Positions 6,961 to 15,806 of a DNA stretch of 26,734 nt are shown here, one piece after another; position 1 is the stretch's first letter; every line of letters begins with the position of its first letter. Location of the stretch: NCBI GenBank assembly GCA_038231495.1, contig JBBRLG010000024.1, positions 1 to 26,734 of the forward strand, read 5' to 3'. This DNA is from JBBRLG01 sp038231495 (GTDB lineage Bacteria; Planctomycetota; Planctomycetia; Gemmatales; Gemmataceae). The position numbers were made by a program, and so were the translations under genes. The notes under the pieces were generated by a model that ran no database searches, was not told where the DNA came from, and worked only from the letters and a program-made list of their open reading frames with translations.

Positions 6961-7956
6961 ATGAAGAAAGCATTGCTGACGCTGGTCGTCCTCCTGCTGG
7001 CGGCGACCGCGGCCCCGGCGGACGGCTGGGCGGAGAAGATGTTCAAGGACGCCAAGGATTTGTCGCACGACTTCGGCAACGTGCCGCGCGGCGCCCAGCT
7101 TTACCACCGCTTCACGATCACCAACATCTACGCGGTCCGCATGGAGATCACTGGCATCAACGTGGGCTGCGCCTGCACGACCGCCATACCTTCCAAGCGC
7201 GTCCTGGAGCCGCGCGAGTCGGCGACCATCGACGTGACGATGGACGCGCGCCGTTTCACCGGCGCGAAAACCGTCATCGTCAAGGTCTCGGTCGGCCCGG
7301 AGTTCGTTTCCACCGCCGAGTTGAAGGTCGTTGCCAACTGCCGGTCCGACCTCGTATTCAACCCCGGCGAAATCAGCTTCGGCACCGTGGCGCGCGGCCA
7401 GGGCGCGGAACAAACGATCGAAGTCGAATACGCCGGCACCCTCGACTGGAAGGTCAGCGAGGTCGTCGCCAAGGACTTGCCGATCGACGTGAAGCTTGAA
7501 AAACTGGACCGCAAGGCCGGCCAGGTCGGCTATCGTATCATTGCCACGCTCAAGAAGGACGCCCCGGTCGGCGCGCTCAAGGAAGAAATCTACCTGAAAA
7601 CGAACGACCCCAATAGCCCGTTGGTCCCGATCGTGGTGGAGGCGACCGTGCAAGCGCCGGTCACGGTGACGCCCGCCACGCTGAACCTGGGCGGCGTCAA
7701 GGTCGGCGACACCCTGACCCGCAGCGTCGTGGTGCGCGGCACCAAGGCGTTCAAGGTACTCGGCGTAGACGGTATGGGCAACGGCCTGGCGCTCGGCAAC
7801 GAGTTGACCGCCGACGAGGCCGCCGTGCAGACGGTGAAGTTCAAGCTTCAGATCGACAAGGCGGGTGACTTCAAGCGCGAGGTTAAGATTCGGACCAGCT
7901 TGCAGGACGCGCCGCTGGTGGTGAGCATTGAGGGAAACGCCGCGGCTGACAAGTAA
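6961..7956 (+). CDS. Secreted DUF1573-domain protein
   Basis: A 331-residue exported protein. Residues 1-20 are a signal peptide (KKALLTLVVLLLAATAAPA). The DUF1573 domain follows, with HDFGNVPRGAQLYHRFTITN (36-55) and the hallmark VGCACTTA with C70 and C72. The rest reads as further Ig-like/MSP-type beta domains: FNPGEISFGTVARG near 135-150 and a third starting VTPATLNLGGVKVGDT near 240-255. This architecture is common in planctomycete and bacteroidete envelopes; no biochemical role is established. GGAGGGG supports the start. It ends against a strong hairpin shared with the convergent gene. Confidence 0.85.
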   Translation: MKKALLTLVVLLLAATAAPADGWAEKMFKDAKDLSHDFGNVPRGAQLYHRFTITNIYAVRMEITGINVGCACTTAIPSKRVLEPRESATIDVTMDARRFTGAKTVIVKVSVGPEFVSTAELKVVANCRSDLVFNPGEISFGTVARGQGAEQTIEVEYAGTLDWKVSEVVAKDLPIDVKLEKLDRKAGQVGYRIIATLKKDAPVGALKEEIYLKTNDPNSPLVPIVVEATVQAPVTVTPATLNLGGVKVGDTLTRSVVVRGTKAFKVLGVDGMGNGLALGNELTADEAAVQTVKFKLQIDKAGDFKREVKIRTSLQDAPLVVSIEGNAAADK

Positions 7957-7959
7957 CAA

Positions 7960-8016
7960 GGATTTGCCGCTTGCGGCGTTGCGGTTTCTCCCCGCAACGC
8001 TGCAAGCGGCAAATCC
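7960..8016. terminator. Hairpin between convergent genes, REP-like family member
   Basis: A 25-position stem with one mismatch: 7960-7974 pairs with 8002-8016, and GCGTTGCGG at 7976-7984 pairs with 7992-8000, around a seven-base loop. It fills the 69-base gap between two convergent stop codons, so it probably acts as a bidirectional terminator. It contains the core CCGCTTGCGGC (7967-7977) shared with four other sites in the window. Confidence 0.75.
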
Positions 8017-8025
8017 GTCCCCGTC

Positions 8026-10806
8026 CTAACCCCCCTCCGTCTTGTCGAACTTCGCCCGCACTTCCGGGGACACCTTCACCCGACCCTTATCGTCCAGTTC
8101 GCCGGTCCCTTCCTCCCGCAGCCGTTGGATAAACTGCTTCTGGAACTCCTGCCGACGCTCGCGGACGAACGTGTCCCACAGCGGGTCGCGCTGCAGGAAG
8201 TTGTCCGCGTTCTCGTAGATCTTCTTGAAGTCCTCCAGCGTCGGCACCGACCGTTCCAGCAGCACCGCCACGTAGAAATTCTTCTCCGGCCGGTCTTTCA
8301 AGTAAACGGCGTCGCCCGGCTTTTGCAGCGTCATCAGCCGATCGACCAGGTTGACCGGCGGGTTCGGGTAGTCGGCCTCCGGCGGGCTGTAGCCGTAGTA
8401 GGGCCGCTCCGTACCGAAATTGGGCAGCGACTCCGGCGTCCACAGGCGCGAAACCTTGTCCAGGTCGAACACGCGGCCTTGTTTCCGGGACTCCAGGAAA
8501 CTCTTCACTTCCTTCTCGCGCGTCGCGGAGTCGTCCGGCCATTTGTGGTCTTTCAACTCTTTTTCAAGGAGTTCCTTGACGTAGCCGAGGGCGTTGCTGC
8601 GGGCTTCGCTCTGCAGGTAGGCGTCCAACACCTTGGGCCGGGCCTCGGCGAACGAAATTTCGTGGGCCGGCTTGTCCTCGGCGAGCCAATAGATGTGCAG
8701 ACCCTTGGGCGGCGTCATGACCCAGTAATCCGGGCGATAAGTGCCGTGATTCGACAACAAGTAGTCGGCGAATTCCGGCATCCGGGTGTTCGGCGGCAAA
8801 TCCCGCTTTCTCATGTCCCGCCAACGCGGGTAGTCGTCCTTGAAAGGTTTGAGGGCCGGGTCGTCGTTGAGGCCGTAGCGGTCTTTCGGCGCGGTCATGC
8901 CGTTGAATTGCAAATTGACTTCGCGCCCCGTCTTTTCAAGGTACTCCTTGGCCTTGTCCGCGGTCATGCCCGGTTTCGCGAACTCCTTGTAGAGCGCGGC
9001 CAGGTTCTCCCCCACTTGCCGTTCCGCGGCCACCTTGTCCAGCCGCTCCCGCAACGTGCTCTCAACCAGCTTGCGCGGCTGGACCGAATTCAAGGGCGGG
9101 TAGATCGTCAGCGACCCAAGCGTCAAGGGCGAAGGTTGTGTGGCTACTATTGCGAAAGCGCCGGCCGCCTGGGCGGCCACCGTATCGTAAAAAATGTTGC
9201 TATCGACGATCGTCAACGACACGGCGAAGACGCCGGTTTGTTGCAGGCTGCCCAGGATTTCGCCCACCGTCGCCGCGGCGTTGTAGCTGCGGTCGTACAC
9301 GGCCGGGCTGACGGCCTCCTGAAGGCGAACTTCCCGTTGCTTCTGCTCGCGGTAACTCTCATATTCCTCGTCCATCGCGTCGTAGTACAACGGAGCGCCG
9401 AGGGACCCGATCCAACCGACGCCGCCGCCCGCCGGCAGGGTCAAGGGGATGCTTCCGAACCGCAACATCTGCGGCGCGAGCACGAGGTTTTTCTTCGCGA
9501 CTTCCTTGTAAAAGGCAGACTCCGGGTCCGCCGTTGCATAATGGACGCTCACCATCCGCGGGATTTTGAATGCCGGGTCTTTGCGGTCCGGGGCCGGTTC
9601 GGTGCCGCGATAGTCGTTGAACAACTCTTGCAACTGGTCGCGGTAACGTTCGGACAACGCGCGCGACTGCTCCTCCGACAGCGGCTCGGCCGACTTGAGG
9701 AAGTTCTTCGTCGGCACCGTCAGCAGGGCGAGCTTGAGCGTGGTGCGCTTGTCGCGGACGTAGACGAGGAATTCGTCCGGCGTGACGCTAATCGGCGCTT
9801 GATGGATGCCGCTGGTTACAAAGAACGCGCCGGGCGAACTGGACGGTATGCCCAACAGAGCCTGCTGCGCGGTTTGTACCCGAAACTCGTCGGCAAGCGC
9901 TTCGGTCAACTCTTTGAGGTCGTGGTCGCTAACCGTATCCTGGTTGCGGTTGCGGTTCTTGAAGAACTGGCTGGCCAGGGGGTTTTGCACGAAGGTGCCC
10001 GTCGCGGCGAACGACTCGCCGACGCCGATCAGGCGGTTGAGACCCTTGCGCACGTCGGCCTCGGCGTAGGTGATGCCGAGGCGGTCGGCCTGGTGCTTCC
10101 AGAGCATGAAATCGAGCGTGTCGTCCAGCGTGCGCGTGCCGCCGAAGTAGAGGTTCGCCGCGTACTTGTCACCCCGGTCGAGCCGTTCCTGCTCCTGCTC
10201 GGTGACCCACAACTCGAAACGCAGCGCGGCCAGCAAGGTGTCGCAGGCACTGACAAAGTCGCTACTCTTGGCTGTGGCGTCCTTGTCAAACGGCAGCGGG
10301 TTTTGCCGCAACGAGGCGACCCGTTGCATGTCGCGTTGGATTTCGTCCAGGCGTTCGCGCGCCGATGGCGGCGGCCGGAACTGGGCCATGAACGGGTTGG
10401 GGTTGATGCGCTCTTCGCGCCGCGTGATGAAATCCGCGAGGATGGCGGGGTATTTGACCTTCGTGGGATCGACCTGCTCGAACGGCTTGCGCGCCGGGGC
10501 CATCTGCTGCATGGCGTCGAACGAGCCGTGGCCGACCACGAAGCGAATGAATTCGTCGGCCAGCGCCCGGCGGCGGTTTTCCTTCTCCACGTCGCTCTCC
10601 CACACCTTCGTCTGAGTGGAAAAGGTCGAGGAGGAGAATTTCAGGTTGGTGACGAGTTGGCCGCTGTTGGCCGTCGGGCCGCTCAACATGCGCGTCACGT
10701 CGCCCATGCCCCAGGTGAGGCCGAAGACCAGCATGAGCGCGATCGTCACCACGGCCAGAATGACGCGCTGATGTTTCCGGAAGCGGTGGAACGGGTTGAA
10801 GGCCAT
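8026..10806 (-). CDS. Large membrane-anchored PpiD/SurA-like protein
   Basis: A 926-residue protein with a basic cytoplasmic start and a single transmembrane helix at about 14-33, the rest presumably outside the inner membrane. The layout (anchor, charged helical region with YAEADVRKGLNRLIG and VTPDEFLVYVRDKRTTLKLALL, C-terminal helical part with SFAEARPKVLDAYLQSEA) recalls PpiD and SurA N-domain proteins, which act as periplasmic folding factors. I could not find a parvulin domain with its usual GGDLGWF-type motif. AAGGA precedes the ATG by about seven bases and the stop is TAG. A 2.7-kb open frame on the opposite strand is a codon-bias shadow. Function is inferred from architecture only. 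Confidence 0.6.
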   Translation of the reverse strand: MAFNPFHRFRKHQRVILAVVTIALMLVFGLTWGMGDVTRMLSGPTANSGQLVTNLKFSSSTFSTQTKVWESDVEKENRRRALADEFIRFVVGHGSFDAMQQMAPARKPFEQVDPTKVKYPAILADFITRREERINPNPFMAQFRPPPSARERLDEIQRDMQRVASLRQNPLPFDKDATAKSSDFVSACDTLLAALRFELWVTEQEQERLDRGDKYAANLYFGGTRTLDDTLDFMLWKHQADRLGITYAEADVRKGLNRLIGVGESFAATGTFVQNPLASQFFKNRNRNQDTVSDHDLKELTEALADEFRVQTAQQALLGIPSSSPGAFFVTSGIHQAPISVTPDEFLVYVRDKRTTLKLALLTVPTKNFLKSAEPLSEEQSRALSERYRDQLQELFNDYRGTEPAPDRKDPAFKIPRMVSVHYATADPESAFYKEVAKKNLVLAPQMLRFGSIPLTLPAGGGVGWIGSLGAPLYYDAMDEEYESYREQKQREVRLQEAVSPAVYDRSYNAAATVGEILGSLQQTGVFAVSLTIVDSNIFYDTVAAQAAGAFAIVATQPSPLTLGSLTIYPPLNSVQPRKLVESTLRERLDKVAAERQVGENLAALYKEFAKPGMTADKAKEYLEKTGREVNLQFNGMTAPKDRYGLNDDPALKPFKDDYPRWRDMRKRDLPPNTRMPEFADYLLSNHGTYRPDYWVMTPPKGLHIYWLAEDKPAHEISFAEARPKVLDAYLQSEARSNALGYVKELLEKELKDHKWPDDSATREKEVKSFLESRKQGRVFDLDKVSRLWTPESLPNFGTERPYYGYSPPEADYPNPPVNLVDRLMTLQKPGDAVYLKDRPEKNFYVAVLLERSVPTLEDFKKIYENADNFLQRDPLWDTFVRERRQEFQKQFIQRLREEGTGELDDKGRVKVSPEVRAKFDKTEGG

Positions 10807-10859
10807 TGCCAGTCCTTAAGTTAAGGCGATTTTCCGGTCGGCCGAAACACCCGCGGGAC

Positions 10860-10886
10860 TTGACACCTGGCGCTAAGGTGTAGTAT
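10860..10886 (+). promoter_or_regulatory. Probable topA promoter
   Basis: A perfect -35 hexamer TTGACA (10860-10865) is followed by TAGTAT (10881-10886, five of six). The spacer is 15 bases, shorter than the usual 17. It points towards topA, leaving a leader of roughly 85 bases, and lies in the divergent gap between the PpiD-like gene and topA. Confidence 0.5.
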
Positions 10887-10977
10887 GGGTGAGTGGCGGC
10901 CCCTGTGCCATTTGAGCTCAAAATGGTGATTGTAGCGAGTCGCGAAGCTTACACAACAGCAACCAGGAGTGACGTCT

Positions 10978-13875
10978 GTGCCCGCACGCAAGAAGCAACC
11001 GACGGAAGCCGGGGCACCTGCCGCGACCGGCCGCAAAAAAGCGGTTTCGACAGCCGTCAGTAAGACCCCCGCCGTGAAGAAACCCCGCGCCGCGAGCAAG
11101 TCCGCCAACGGTGCGCACAAGCAAGACCTCGTGATCGTCGAGTCGCCGACCAAGGCCAAGACGATCAACAAATACCTGGGCGCGAATTTCAAGGTTTTGG
11201 CCAGTTACGGCCACGTCCGCGACCTGCCGCGGCGACGCAAGCCCGGCGAAGTGATTGCCGGCATCAATATCGACGGCGGTTGGATTCCGACCTACGTCGT
11301 GCCGGACAAGGACGAGAAGTCCGGCAGTGGCGGCAAGTCGATGAGCCGTCGGCGCACGCCGAAGGACATCCTGGCGGAACTGAAGCGCGAGGCGGCGAAG
11401 TCCAACATCGTCTACCTGGCGACCGACCCCGACCGCGAGGGCGAGGCCATCGCCTGGCACATCGAGGACGCGCTGGGACTGAAGGACGAGAAGACGTTCC
11501 GCATCACCTTCAATGAGATTACGCGCACGGCGGTGCAGAACGCGCTGGCACACCCCGGCAAGATTGACATGGACCGCGTGCAGGCCCAGGAAGCCCGCCG
11601 CATCCTCGACCGCGTCGTGGGTTATCCGCTCAGCAACCTGCTCAACCGTAAAGTCGCCCGCCAGTTGAGTGCCGGCCGGGTGCAGTCGGTGGCGCTGCGC
11701 CTCGTCGTGGACCGCGAACGCGAGATTGAGGCGTTCACGTCGGAAGAGTATTGGAAGATTACCTCGTTGCTGGCGCTGACCGGGGCCGTCGCCGGGTATC
11801 GCAAAGAGTTGGCCGTGGCGTTGGCCAAGGTCAAGGGCGTCGCCCCCGTGGCCGACGACGAGAAGCCCGAAGAGAAGAAGGAGAAGCAAGCGCCGCCGGC
11901 CGGCTCGTTCTACGCCGAATTGGCGGAGTGGGCGGGCCAGAAGTTCGCCGCCGGCACCCAGGAGCAAGCGCTCGCCATCGCGACCGCGCTGGACACCGCC
12001 GACTTTGCCGTCTCCAGCATCGAACAGAAGGATCGGCAGGAGAAAGCGCCGCCGCCGTTCACGACCAGCACCGTCCAACAGCAGGCCAACATCCGCCTGC
12101 ACTTCACCGCCGACCGCACCATGCGCACGGCCCAGCGGCTGTACGAAGGCGTCGATCTCGGCAGCGAGGGTTCGGTCGCGCTCATTACTTATATGCGAAC
12201 GGACAGCACGCGCGTCTCCAACGACGCGTTGCAAGCGGTTCGGCAACACATCGACACGACCTACGGCAAAAACTATTTGCCCGCGAAACCCAATATGTTC
12301 GCGTCGGGCAAGAGCGCGCAGGAGGCCCACGAGGCGATCCGTCCGACCGACCTGAGTTTCACGCCCAACCGCGTGGCGCAACTCGGACTGCAAGGCGACC
12401 AGTTGCGGCTGTACACGCTGATCTACAACCGTTTCGTCGCCAGCCAGATGTCGCCGGCCGTTTTCGCCGTGACGAACGTCGAGATCACGGCGACGCCGAC
12501 CAGGGCCGACCTCGTGACCGCGGCACTGGCCGGCATCGCCAACGCCGCCAGCCCGGCCTTCGGCCTGTTCAAGACGCAGGGCAAGATTCTGAAATTCGAC
12601 GGCTACCGCCGCGTGCTTTCGCCCGGCAGCAAGCAGGAGGACGCCACGCTACCGGGCCTGACCGCGAAGGCGACGCTGGACCGGCTGGAGTTGAACAGCA
12701 GCCAGCACTTCACGCAACCGCCGCCGCGCTTCAACGAGGCGTCGCTCATCCGCGCTCTGGAAAAAGAAGGCATCGGCCGGCCGAGCACCTATGCGTCGAT
12801 CATCAGCAAAATTACCTCGGACAAGCGGCGCTACATTGAGGTGAAGGAACGTCGCTTTTACGCCACCGAGACGGGCAAGCGCGTCACCGACCTGCTGGTC
12901 GAACACTTCCCGCAGGTCATGGACTTGAAGTTCACCAGCGCGATGGAGGAAGAACTCGATCAAATCGAGACGCGCAAGACTCAGAAGAACCAGGTGCTCT
13001 CGAACTTCTACGGCCCGTTCTCCGCGGCGCTCGCTTTGGCGGAAACCAAGATGCCGGCATCGCGCGGCATCGAGACGGGCGAGATGTGCCCCCTGTGCGG
13101 CAAGCCGCTCGTGAAGAACTACAGCAAAAAGACGAGCCGCGAGTTCGTCGGCTGTTCGGGCTTCAAGGAGGGCTGCAAGTACATCAAGCCCGGCGAGGGC
13201 GACGACGCCCGCGAAGCGCCGATCGAGACGGAATTCAAGTGCCCGACGTGTGGCAAGATGATGTTGCAGCGCAAGGGGCCGCGCGGGCCGTTCCTGGGGT
13301 GCAGCGGCTACCCGGACTGCAAAACGAAGATGAATTTCGACACCGAGGGCAACCCGGTGCTGGCCGCGGTGCCGACCGAGTACAAGTGCGAGAAGTGCGG
13401 CAAGGACATGGTGATCCGGCAAGGTCCGCGCGGCCCGTTCCTGGCCTGCACGGGCTACCCCAAGTGTCGGAACGCGAAGGACGTGGACGCCGAGGGCAAC
13501 CCGGTCAAGCCGGTGGACAGCGGCATCCCGTGCGAAAAGTGCGGCAAGCCGATGGTGGTCAAGCGCGGCCCGCGTGGCCCGTTCCTGGGCTGCAGCGACT
13601 ACCCGACGTGCAAGAGTACCAAGAAGATACCGGAAGAGATGATGGAGAAGGTCAAGGCCATGTTTCCGCCGAAGGAGAAGAAAGAACTGCCGCCGGTGGA
13701 GGTTCACGAAAGCTGTCCGAAGTGTGGTTCGCCGATGAAGTTGCGTTCGGGCGGTCGCAAGGGCTTTTTCCTCGGTTGCAGCACGTTTCCAAAGTGTCGC
13801 GGCACTGCGGAGGCGTCGCCGGAGATCCTGGAGCAGATAGCGGCGGCGACACCGGCTGCGGCGGCAACTTCCTGA
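10978..13875 (+). CDS. topA: DNA topoisomerase I
   Basis: A 965-residue type IA topoisomerase that relaxes negative supercoils through a single-strand break. A Lys/Ala-rich tail (1-48) precedes the TOPRIM domain, DLVIVESPTKAKTI onward, with D150, D152 and E154 in TDPDREGEA. The catalytic tyrosine is Y405 in LITYMRTDSTR. Five C4-type zinc ribbons follow from C704: the first is CPLCGK...GC...C, the next three share KGPRGPFLGCSGYPDC-like ends, and the last ends FFLGCSTFPKC. I chose GTG at 10978 because AGGAG at 10965-10969 lies eight bases before it; the in-frame GTG at 10969 overlaps that site. Confidence 0.95.
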   Translation: MPARKKQPTEAGAPAATGRKKAVSTAVSKTPAVKKPRAASKSANGAHKQDLVIVESPTKAKTINKYLGANFKVLASYGHVRDLPRRRKPGEVIAGINIDGGWIPTYVVPDKDEKSGSGGKSMSRRRTPKDILAELKREAAKSNIVYLATDPDREGEAIAWHIEDALGLKDEKTFRITFNEITRTAVQNALAHPGKIDMDRVQAQEARRILDRVVGYPLSNLLNRKVARQLSAGRVQSVALRLVVDREREIEAFTSEEYWKITSLLALTGAVAGYRKELAVALAKVKGVAPVADDEKPEEKKEKQAPPAGSFYAELAEWAGQKFAAGTQEQALAIATALDTADFAVSSIEQKDRQEKAPPPFTTSTVQQQANIRLHFTADRTMRTAQRLYEGVDLGSEGSVALITYMRTDSTRVSNDALQAVRQHIDTTYGKNYLPAKPNMFASGKSAQEAHEAIRPTDLSFTPNRVAQLGLQGDQLRLYTLIYNRFVASQMSPAVFAVTNVEITATPTRADLVTAALAGIANAASPAFGLFKTQGKILKFDGYRRVLSPGSKQEDATLPGLTAKATLDRLELNSSQHFTQPPPRFNEASLIRALEKEGIGRPSTYASIISKITSDKRRYIEVKERRFYATETGKRVTDLLVEHFPQVMDLKFTSAMEEELDQIETRKTQKNQVLSNFYGPFSAALALAETKMPASRGIETGEMCPLCGKPLVKNYSKKTSREFVGCSGFKEGCKYIKPGEGDDAREAPIETEFKCPTCGKMMLQRKGPRGPFLGCSGYPDCKTKMNFDTEGNPVLAAVPTEYKCEKCGKDMVIRQGPRGPFLACTGYPKCRNAKDVDAEGNPVKPVDSGIPCEKCGKPMVVKRGPRGPFLGCSDYPTCKSTKKIPEEMMEKVKAMFPPKEKKELPPVEVHESCPKCGSPMKLRSGGRKGFFLGCSTFPKCRGTAEASPEILEQIAAATPAAAATS

Positions 13876-13889
13876 GTGGGCCGCCCGTC

Positions 13890-13895
13890 TATAAT
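13890..13895 (+). promoter_or_regulatory. Perfect -10 hexamer before the DUF4058 gene
   Basis: TATAAT occurs once here, 40 bases before the DUF4058 start and 14 bases after the topA stop. No good -35 lies 16-18 bases upstream. In this GC-rich sequence a perfect -10 box is notable but could be chance. Confidence 0.3.
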
Positions 13896-13935
13896 CAGCG
13901 AATCCGGGTGGAGTGGCCGTTCCGAGGACGACGCC

Positions 13936-14667
13936 ATGCCTTTGTTCGACCACTTTCACCCGCCGTTGTATCCCCATCACCATTGGGAGTCGTTCCACTC
14001 GAACTGGGTGACGCGGATTGCCGACGGCATCGCCGCACTGTTACCGCCGGAATATCAGGTGGAGGAACACACCCACGCCGGTCCGGCCTTCGAGATCGAT
14101 GTCGCTACCTACGAAGGGGCAACGTTACCGCCGGACGGTGTCCTTACTGGCCCGGCGCTTGCTACGCGTACCGCGCCGGCTTACGCCCCGCCAGTCCCGG
14201 ACGCCACCCTGCCGGCTTCCTTCCCGGACACATTCGAGGTTCGCGTCTTTAACACAAGTGCCGGGCTGACCCTCGTGGCGGTCGTCGAGTTGGTTAGTCC
14301 GGGCAACAAGGACCGTCCGGCGGAACGGCGCGCCTTCGCAGCAAAATGTGCGAGCTACCTCGCCCAGGGCGTTAGCTTGATCGTGGTAGACATCGTTACG
14401 AACCGACATGCCAATTTGCACAACGACTTGATGCGTTTGCTGGAGGCAAACCCCGCTCTCGATTTCGCTGCCGGCGTGAGCCTTTATGCGGTCGCGTATC
14501 GCCCGCTGCGTCGCGGCGAGCAAGAGGAAATCGACCTCTGGCAGCGGCCCCTCGCGGTCGGCGAACCGCTGCCCGTGTTGCCGTTACGCCTTACCGGCGA
14601 CCTGTTCGTGCCGGTCGATTTCGAGGCGGCTTACCAGGAAGCGTGTCGGCGGCGGCGCTTGGCGTAG
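13936..14667 (+). CDS. DUF4058 family protein
   Basis: A 243-residue protein of the DUF4058 family, common in planctomycetes and cyanobacteria and of unknown function. The N-terminal pattern is typical: HPPLYPHHHWESFHSNWV (a proline turn, then W-x-x-F-H) and later a central strand-rich part with VELVSPGNKDRPAERRAFAA (119-138), whose E-x-x-S-P-x-N-K recalls the PD-(D/E)XK-like core of Uma2 proteins. GAGGA at 13924-13928 supports the ATG at 13936; the frame is open from 13876 but that extension lacks family similarity and a binding site. It stands alone between topA and a decayed antitoxin fragment. Confidence 0.8.
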   Translation: MPLFDHFHPPLYPHHHWESFHSNWVTRIADGIAALLPPEYQVEEHTHAGPAFEIDVATYEGATLPPDGVLTGPALATRTAPAYAPPVPDATLPASFPDTFEVRVFNTSAGLTLVAVVELVSPGNKDRPAERRAFAAKCASYLAQGVSLIVVDIVTNRHANLHNDLMRLLEANPALDFAAGVSLYAVAYRPLRRGEQEEIDLWQRPLAVGEPLPVLPLRLTGDLFVPVDFEAAYQEACRRRRLA

Positions 14668-14697
14668 TCCAAACACTTGACGAAAGGAGGCTTCCCG

Positions 14698-14868
14698 ATG
14701 CTGAAAGCAGTCTTGCGCCAAGGGGTCATTGTGCCGCTCGATCAGCGTTCGCCCCGTTGGCGCACACCCCGTCGGTTCGTCTTGCCCGGCTTGCCAGAAT
14801 TTGCTAGACCAAAGGCCGGTGGTTTGCGCCCCGCGCACCCGGACACCTCCTTTTGTTTGGCGGATTAG
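14698..14868 (+). pseudogene. Decayed antitoxin start (short ORF)
   Basis: The first 21 codons read MLKAVLRQGVIVPLD then QRSPRW, close to the start of small planctomycete antitoxins of the form M-x-K-A-V-x-x-x-G-V-I-x-P-L-E-x-L-P-x-x-W. An excellent ribosome binding site, AAAGGAGG, lies seven bases upstream (14683-14690). After residue 22 the reading (RTPRRFVLPGLPEF...) no longer resembles the family and is Pro/Arg-rich. I read it as a truncated or frameshifted antitoxin remnant with its initiation signals still intact. It ends four bases before fabI, so it might alternatively act as a short leader peptide for that gene. Confidence 0.35.
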
Positions 14869-14872
14869 GACC

Positions 14873-15754
14873 ATGATTCCCCTCGACCTGACCGGCAAAG
14901 TGGCCCTGGTAACGGGCGTCGGCGACAACGTGGGCTTTGCCTGGTACATCGCCAAGGCGCTCCAGGCCGCGGGGGCACGCCTGATCTTCGCCGTCCACCC
15001 GCGCCTCCTGGGCATCGTCGAAAACATCCTCGACCGCGACGCTGACGCCGACACCCGCGTCCTGCCGTTCGGCGCCGGCAACCTCAAGGTCGAAAAGGTC
15101 ATCGCCTGCGACGTCAGTTTCGACACGATGAACGACGTGGATCAAAAGACGAAGGACGACCGCCGCTATCAGAAGCACGGCGACTTCTCCATCGCGGGGC
15201 TGATGACCAACGTGAAGGCCGTCAGCGACCACGTTGACATCCTCGTTCACAGCATCGCGTTCAGCCCGGAGATTAAAAACAAGGCGCTCGATACGACTCG
15301 CGCGGCCTACCTGACGGCGTTAAGCGTCAGTTCCTACTCGCTGACGGCGCTGTTGCGCGCGTCGTTGCCGCTGATGGAGAACCGGCCCGACGGGGCGTGT
15401 GCGCTGGGCCTGACCTACCTCGGCGGCGACCGCGTGGTGCCGCACTACGGCGGCGGCATGTCCACGGCGAAGGCGGCGCTCCAGATCGACGCCATGCAAC
15501 TGGCGCACAACGTCGGTGCCAAAAAGATTCGCGTCAACCTGATCTCGGCGGGGCCGTACGCCTCGCGCGCGGCCCGCGCCATCGGCGATATCGACCAGAT
15601 GATTACCTACGCGGCCCAGCGGGCGCCCCTCCAGCGTGGCATCGAGGCCGAAGAGGTCGCCAACGCCGCGGCGTTCCTGTGCAGCCCGCTGGCGTCGGGC
15701 ATCACCGGCGAAGTGTTGTACGTCGATTGTGGGTACAACGTGATGGGAGTCTAA
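14873..15754 (+). CDS. fabI: Enoyl-[acyl-carrier-protein] reductase, plant/chlamydia type
   Basis: A 293-residue short-chain dehydrogenase-like enzyme that reduces enoyl-ACP with NAD(P)H in fatty acid elongation. The cofactor loop is TGVGDNVGFAWYIAKAL (14-30). A long insertion with FDTMNDV and KDDRRY (83-99) separates it from DILVHSIAFSPEI (122-134). The active site is Y182, Y192 and K200 in YGGGMSTAK, with Y and K separated by seven residues as in plant enzymes rather than six as in E. coli. ISAGPYASRAA (224-234) and a YVDCGYNVMGV end are also plant-like. The ATG at 14873 follows an AGGA site. accB/accC, from the same pathway, are 10 kb away. Confidence 0.93.
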   Translation: MIPLDLTGKVALVTGVGDNVGFAWYIAKALQAAGARLIFAVHPRLLGIVENILDRDADADTRVLPFGAGNLKVEKVIACDVSFDTMNDVDQKTKDDRRYQKHGDFSIAGLMTNVKAVSDHVDILVHSIAFSPEIKNKALDTTRAAYLTALSVSSYSLTALLRASLPLMENRPDGACALGLTYLGGDRVVPHYGGGMSTAKAALQIDAMQLAHNVGAKKIRVNLISAGPYASRAARAIGDIDQMITYAAQRAPLQRGIEAEEVANAAAFLCSPLASGITGEVLYVDCGYNVMGV

Positions 15755-15757
15755 TGC

Positions 15758-15806
15758 CTTGCCGCTTGCGGCTTTGCCGGGCAGAATGCAAAGCCGCAAG
15801 CGGCAA
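15758..15806. terminator. Hairpin after fabI, REP-like family member
   Basis: Perfect 19-bp arms at 15759-15777 and 15788-15806 flank a ten-base loop CGGGCAGAAT. A C/T-rich run (CCCCTTTTCCCTT) follows on the plus strand, in keeping with termination of fabI. The 47 bases from 15758 to 15804 recur exactly at 17430-17476, loop included. Confidence 0.75.

Noticed and set aside
8125..10824. A long plus-strand frame antisense to the PpiD-like gene
   Set aside because: It mirrors the minus-strand gene, has Arg/Val/Leu-rich shadow composition and no ribosome binding site or family motif. Such shadows are usual in GC-rich DNA.
10918..13998. Two long minus-strand frames opposite topA
   Set aside because: topA is certain from its motifs; the opposite frames show only codon-bias patterns.
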